DNA from: Taxillus chinensis
Taxonomy: Eukaryota; Streptophyta; Magnoliopsida; Santalales; Loranthaceae
Length of the DNA: 64,000 nt
Assembly: GCA_023512835.1 (NCBI GenBank)
Contig: CM042085.1
Location: forward strand, 5,648,062 to 5,712,061
Direction: 5' to 3'
Shown here piece by piece: positions 61,001 through 64,000 of this stretch (its first letter is position 1; every line of letters starts with the position of its first letter). The notes below the pieces were generated by a model. The model worked only from the letters and a program-made list of their open reading frames with translations, had not been told where the DNA came from and did no database searches. A program made the position numbers and the translations under genes.

Positions 61001-63760
61001 CTGATAAGATAACTTAGAGAGAGTTCCACGCGAATGCCTACTTTGTAAAAGAATGGTATCACTTTCCATCGTGGGGTAATGTATTAAATTCCCTTTGATA
61101 AAACATGTTATCACAAGGAATAGGAAAGCCATAAATTGTGTTGCTTGCTACATTTCTTACCAGGTTTAACGCTATGGAACTAAACCCTTGGAGACACTTT
61201 ACCACACCATTTAATTGATGAGCAGATCATACACTTCTATTTATATTTTTACTCGTAATAATAATTGATGAGCAGATCCCAGACTGGTGGCACCAGTTAA
61301 CTTCCCATGGTTTCTTGTTACTTATCCAAAAACTTAGCAATATAATTGGAAAAACAAGCTTCTTCCCTTTTTGCATTAAATCCTCTATAATTTAATGAAT
61401 CATGTGTCTTTTAAAACCCTAAGCAGATGTAAAACAAAAAACAAATTATGTAATATTAATGTATAAGGAATGTTCCTGATTTAAGTGTACATAACTCAAA
61501 ACAGTGAAATCTCACGAAAACAAAAACCAACCGCCCTGGCCCGCCCACATTTAAGCCAGATACTTTATCTCCCTGCAACATCATAAGAAATCCAACAAAG
61601 GAAAATTTTCTAAACTGGCATGTTCTTTTCAATTAGGACTAGAGACTATTAAAGTACATCCAAATATGTTAAATTTATGTCCATTGTCCAGCCACTAAAT
61701 CAGAATTGAACGATATTAGAACAAACCAAACCAAACTAACAAACCTTAATCCCAATAAAACATAATATTGAAACAAAATAAACATGAAACTGCATATGGA
61801 ATTATTGTAAGAGATACCAGTCGCTCAACCATTTCAACAGTTCAAAACACAAACCTTGCGATTCTGCACATATTCCAAAAATGAAGGAACATCTGGATAG
61901 CGAATCTGTTGAACCTTTTCAACTGGAACAGCTTTTTGAAAGCAAACAATATCACCATCTTCAAGCTGTATATGAAGGATATATAAAAGTGAAAATGCTA
62001 CAATTTCTCTATAAAACTGCAATAAATCAATTATGTACAAGGCATACCTGGCTAGCTCCAAATGGCATTTTCATGTCAAGGCGCTCACACATGACAGCGG
62101 GATCAAACTTTACTTCCTGAAAATTTTTATTTTAAGTGATATGCACACACAAAAAAACAGTAGAAACTTTTATCATAAAAACTAAGTACAGTCCGCTATA
62201 ATGTAAGGATTAGTGTCCAAAATTTTCTACCATCTTTCTTTAATAAGTTCTTGTGCTCATTTCCAGAAAACAAAGTTACTAATTTACTTAAGGAAACGGA
62301 TACTCACACCCACCAATTTTACTAACACACTCACCACCAAAGTGAAATGACTAAAATAATCCTTACAAATAATAATAAATTAATCAAATAATAATATTAA
62401 AATACCAATATAATATTTGAAGAATATTATTCCAATGTAAATATTTTACATCACTATTCGATAATAAATAAAAGATTCAAAAACCATTATTAAAACATAA
62501 ATATAATATAAGAAAAATTATTTTTAATAAATATAATAAGAAATTTAAACAAACGTGTTCAAATAATATTATTAGAAAATATAAGAATAATAGTTTTTGA
62601 TATTTTATTTATATTCTAATATTAATATTCGAATATTATAAAAAATGATTTTATTTTTAAAAGATAGTTTTATAATTTCACATGATATAAAAAGTGAAAG
62701 GTGGGTGTGATAGGTGTGTATATCATTTCCCTCTACTTAATCCTTAGTTCACATCAATAACTTGATCAAGCACCGAAACTAAGAGAAGAGAAAAGGATGT
62801 TAATAATCATGTAAACATTGGAGCATATTAAAAACAAAAGAAAAAAGAATGCTGGGGAGAAATAAGTTTTAGACCAACTTCTAACACAGATCTAAGTAAT
62901 GAAGGAATATAAAGCATGGAAGATTTTTTTTTTTTTTTTATAAGTGCATGGAAGAACTTTTTTTGAACACCGGAGTGTCAGAGCACCAAAAGCTATAACT
63001 TGGATTATACATATAATGTTAATCAACACAAAAAACTGGCTCAAGTTGAGAACAATATGAAACTGATGAGAGGTCCAATGAAATCCCCCACAACTCAACC
63101 TTTAAGGGGAGGCCAAGCCAACACACAGAAAGGATAATAAATCAAACTCCTCAGACATAAGGACATAAATGACAGCTACAAATTTAGCAACTAGGGTCGA
63201 ATCGCTCCCAATTACGAATACAATTTTGGATGTACAGAGATTGAACCTCCTGATAGGGACCAAGATCTGTAACATTTTCATAACTCGTATAGATAAACAG
63301 CAAACCTCATAAAGTTCAATTTCTTCGTCAAGATCAAAGCCCGCCATTTCATTCAGTTTTCTTATGATTGTGACAGGCTTTCCAGTAGCCTTCACGAATA
63401 GCCTTCCAACATAACTGAAATTGAGAAAAATAGTTTAAAGCTTAATTCACAAACATTTTGGCCCCACTTATAAAATGAAAAAAAAAAAAAAATATTATGC
63501 ACCGTAGCTCTTCTTTCTCAGGATCATAAAGCTTGAAAAAAATTAAAATATCATCCTTTGTCTTCTCAGGAGGAAGGAGAGGTCCCAAATCCTGAATCGT
63601 TAGTATTTAAGAGGTCAATAAATGCTGAAACACAACTACTTTTGTACCATCCATTATGCCTCATATTGTTAAAAAACCGTACCAGGCCAATATTAACTTC
63701 CAAAAACAACTTAAGTTCAGCAGTTTGCGCTTTATTTGAGAATTCCCTCAACTCTCCAAC
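52014..63760 (-). CDS. Ubiquitin carboxyl-terminal hydrolase UBP12/UBP13-like, C-terminal 467 residues (partial)
   Basis: Sixteen exons in transcript order: 63760-63683, 63591-63503, 63414-63306, 62116-62048, 61965-61855, 54370-54315, 54219-54042, 53946-53845, 53761-53690, 53547-53482, 53106-53041, 52933-52847, 52698-52582, 52429-52355, 52263-52177 and 52055-52014 (stop). All frames join. Landmarks are YVGRLFVKATGKPV, LEDGDIVCFQK, VVHFRSIDRPKEND, PQPIKYRGVDRLLDML, LIHVYHFTKET, GEPFFLVIHEGETL, DVYGGWEQYLGLEH and the terminal KPVKIYN. They correspond to the USP7-like ubiquitin-fold tail of UBP12/UBP13, deubiquitinases with roles in clock, jasmonate and development control. The MATH and catalytic USP domains lie beyond the right edge. 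One intron (61854-54371) is 7.48 kb; every other one in the window is under 1.2 kb. Confidence 0.93.
55700..56512 (-). mobile_element. Decayed Ty3/gypsy-type Gag remnant inside the UBP12/13 intron
   Basis: On the minus strand, a frame reading NAPNFDGSFDP shifts by one to FLDWICSMENILSDM. Further on (about 55990-55850), VDYYRVFQELIQRYKIIESE precedes a long helix-like stretch. This follows the order seen in plant Ty3/gypsy Gag (DxPxFDG...FLDWL...; VxxYxxxFxxLxxxxxLxE). Several stops and frame changes intervene. No intact protease, reverse transcriptase or long terminal repeat for this element was recognised here. Confidence 0.65.
59466..60792 (+). mobile_element. Decayed Ty1/copia element: primer-binding site and reverse transcriptase trace
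   Basis: TGATATCAAAGCAG at 59466-59479, directly after a CA end, matches the initiator-Met tRNA primer-binding site of plant copia elements (TGGTATCAGAGC) with two changes. About 1.2 kb downstream at 60692-60792, the plus frame reads LMIALAAMNSLNL, then LQLHIKRAFLNDNLDG, corresponding to the copia reverse transcriptase segment normally LxxLDVxxAFLxGxLxE. The distance is shorter than in an intact element, so a large internal deletion is implied. It is on the opposite strand from the host gene. Confidence 0.6.
60281..61278. repeat. Three short direct-repeat pairs in the UBP12/13 intron
   Basis: AACATGCTTGCAGTAAAGGA occurs at 60281-60300 and 60313-60332. TATTAAATTCCCTTTGATAA occurs at about 60920 and 61082. 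TAATTGATGAGCAGATC occurs at 61212-61228 and 61262-61278. All are perfect or nearly so and suggest recent local duplications within old retroelement debris. Confidence 0.8.
62292..62730. mobile_element. MITE-like element in a UBP12/13 intron
   Basis: The left end GGAAACGGATACTCACACCC pairs with the reverse complement of the right end, GGAAATGATATACACACC followed by TATCACACCCACC. These form an imperfect terminal inverted repeat of about 25-30 bp around a highly AT-rich core of about 380 bp. No coding capacity. A target-site duplication was not established. Confidence 0.5.
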
Positions 63761-64000
63761 CTACATAAGCAATATCAGTTATATGATATTTTAGAAATTC
63801 ACACTTCAAGAACAAGCCTCGACATTTACAAGACGTATAAAAAAAAAAAAAAACTAGCCCCTGACAAGAATGTTCCATTCCGTGTTTCTTATAATCTCAC
63901 ATTACAGAGAAGTAGGAGTATTGGGGGAGTTTAGAATTACTAAAGAGAGGAAAAGTAATCGGAGATTTCAAGTACTCCGGAATGTAACATTAATACTATA

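Overview
This is a piece of a flowering-plant nuclear genome. It has spliced genes with GT-AG introns, GA/CT-rich leaders, families known only or mainly from plants (FAR1-related, GPI-anchored lipid transfer protein, S-domain receptor kinase, DUF630, GDSL esterase), AT-rich intergenic DNA with microsatellites, and relics of Ty1/copia and Ty3/gypsy retroelements. A few genes (hyccin, first exon of the lipid transfer protein, middle exon of the GDSL gene) are GC-rich islands in an otherwise AT-rich background. I cannot name the species.

Layout. 1-2.9 kb: first coding exon and leader of a DUF630/DUF632 gene (minus), running off the left edge. 2.9-8.8 kb: AT-rich intergenic DNA with a very long poly-T run and a decayed enoyl-CoA isomerase fragment. 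9.4-12.4 kb: a three-exon UreH/NicO-like membrane protein (minus). 15.2-21 kb: a FAR1-RELATED SEQUENCE 3-like gene (minus). 23.9-29.3 kb: a 12-exon homoserine dehydrogenase-like gene (plus). 31.2-33.2 kb: a GPI-anchored lipid transfer protein gene (plus), tail-to-tail with a single-exon hyccin gene at 33.5-34.5 kb (minus). 36.4-38.5 kb: an F-box/WD40 gene of the FBX2 type (plus). 39.5-41.6 kb: a GDSL-family gene that lacks expected catalytic residues (plus). 41.9-43.4 kb: a candidate gene-carrying transposon with a broken ribonucleotide reductase small-subunit fragment. 44.8-45.5 kb: a two-exon gene for a 76-residue zinc-ribbon protein (minus), easy to miss. 46.1-49.4 kb: a seven-exon G-type lectin S-receptor kinase (minus). 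52.0-64.0 kb: the last 16 exons of a UBP12/UBP13-type ubiquitin hydrolase (minus), with a 7.5-kb intron holding retroelement remains; it continues past the right edge.

The genes do not form a pathway. The clearest theme is conserved neighbourhood: the homoserine dehydrogenase-like, lipid transfer, hyccin and F-box/WD40 genes look like an ancestral gene block that I recall as split between two Arabidopsis chromosome 5 regions. All exon joins below were derived by hand from splice sites and reading-frame continuity, and in every complete gene the joined frames are open and end at a stop. I found no tRNA, rRNA, CRISPR or known miRNA sequence. I found no convincing entirely new system. The most novel-looking items are the small zinc-ribbon gene, the two transposon-associated gene fragments and the catalytically altered GDSL protein.
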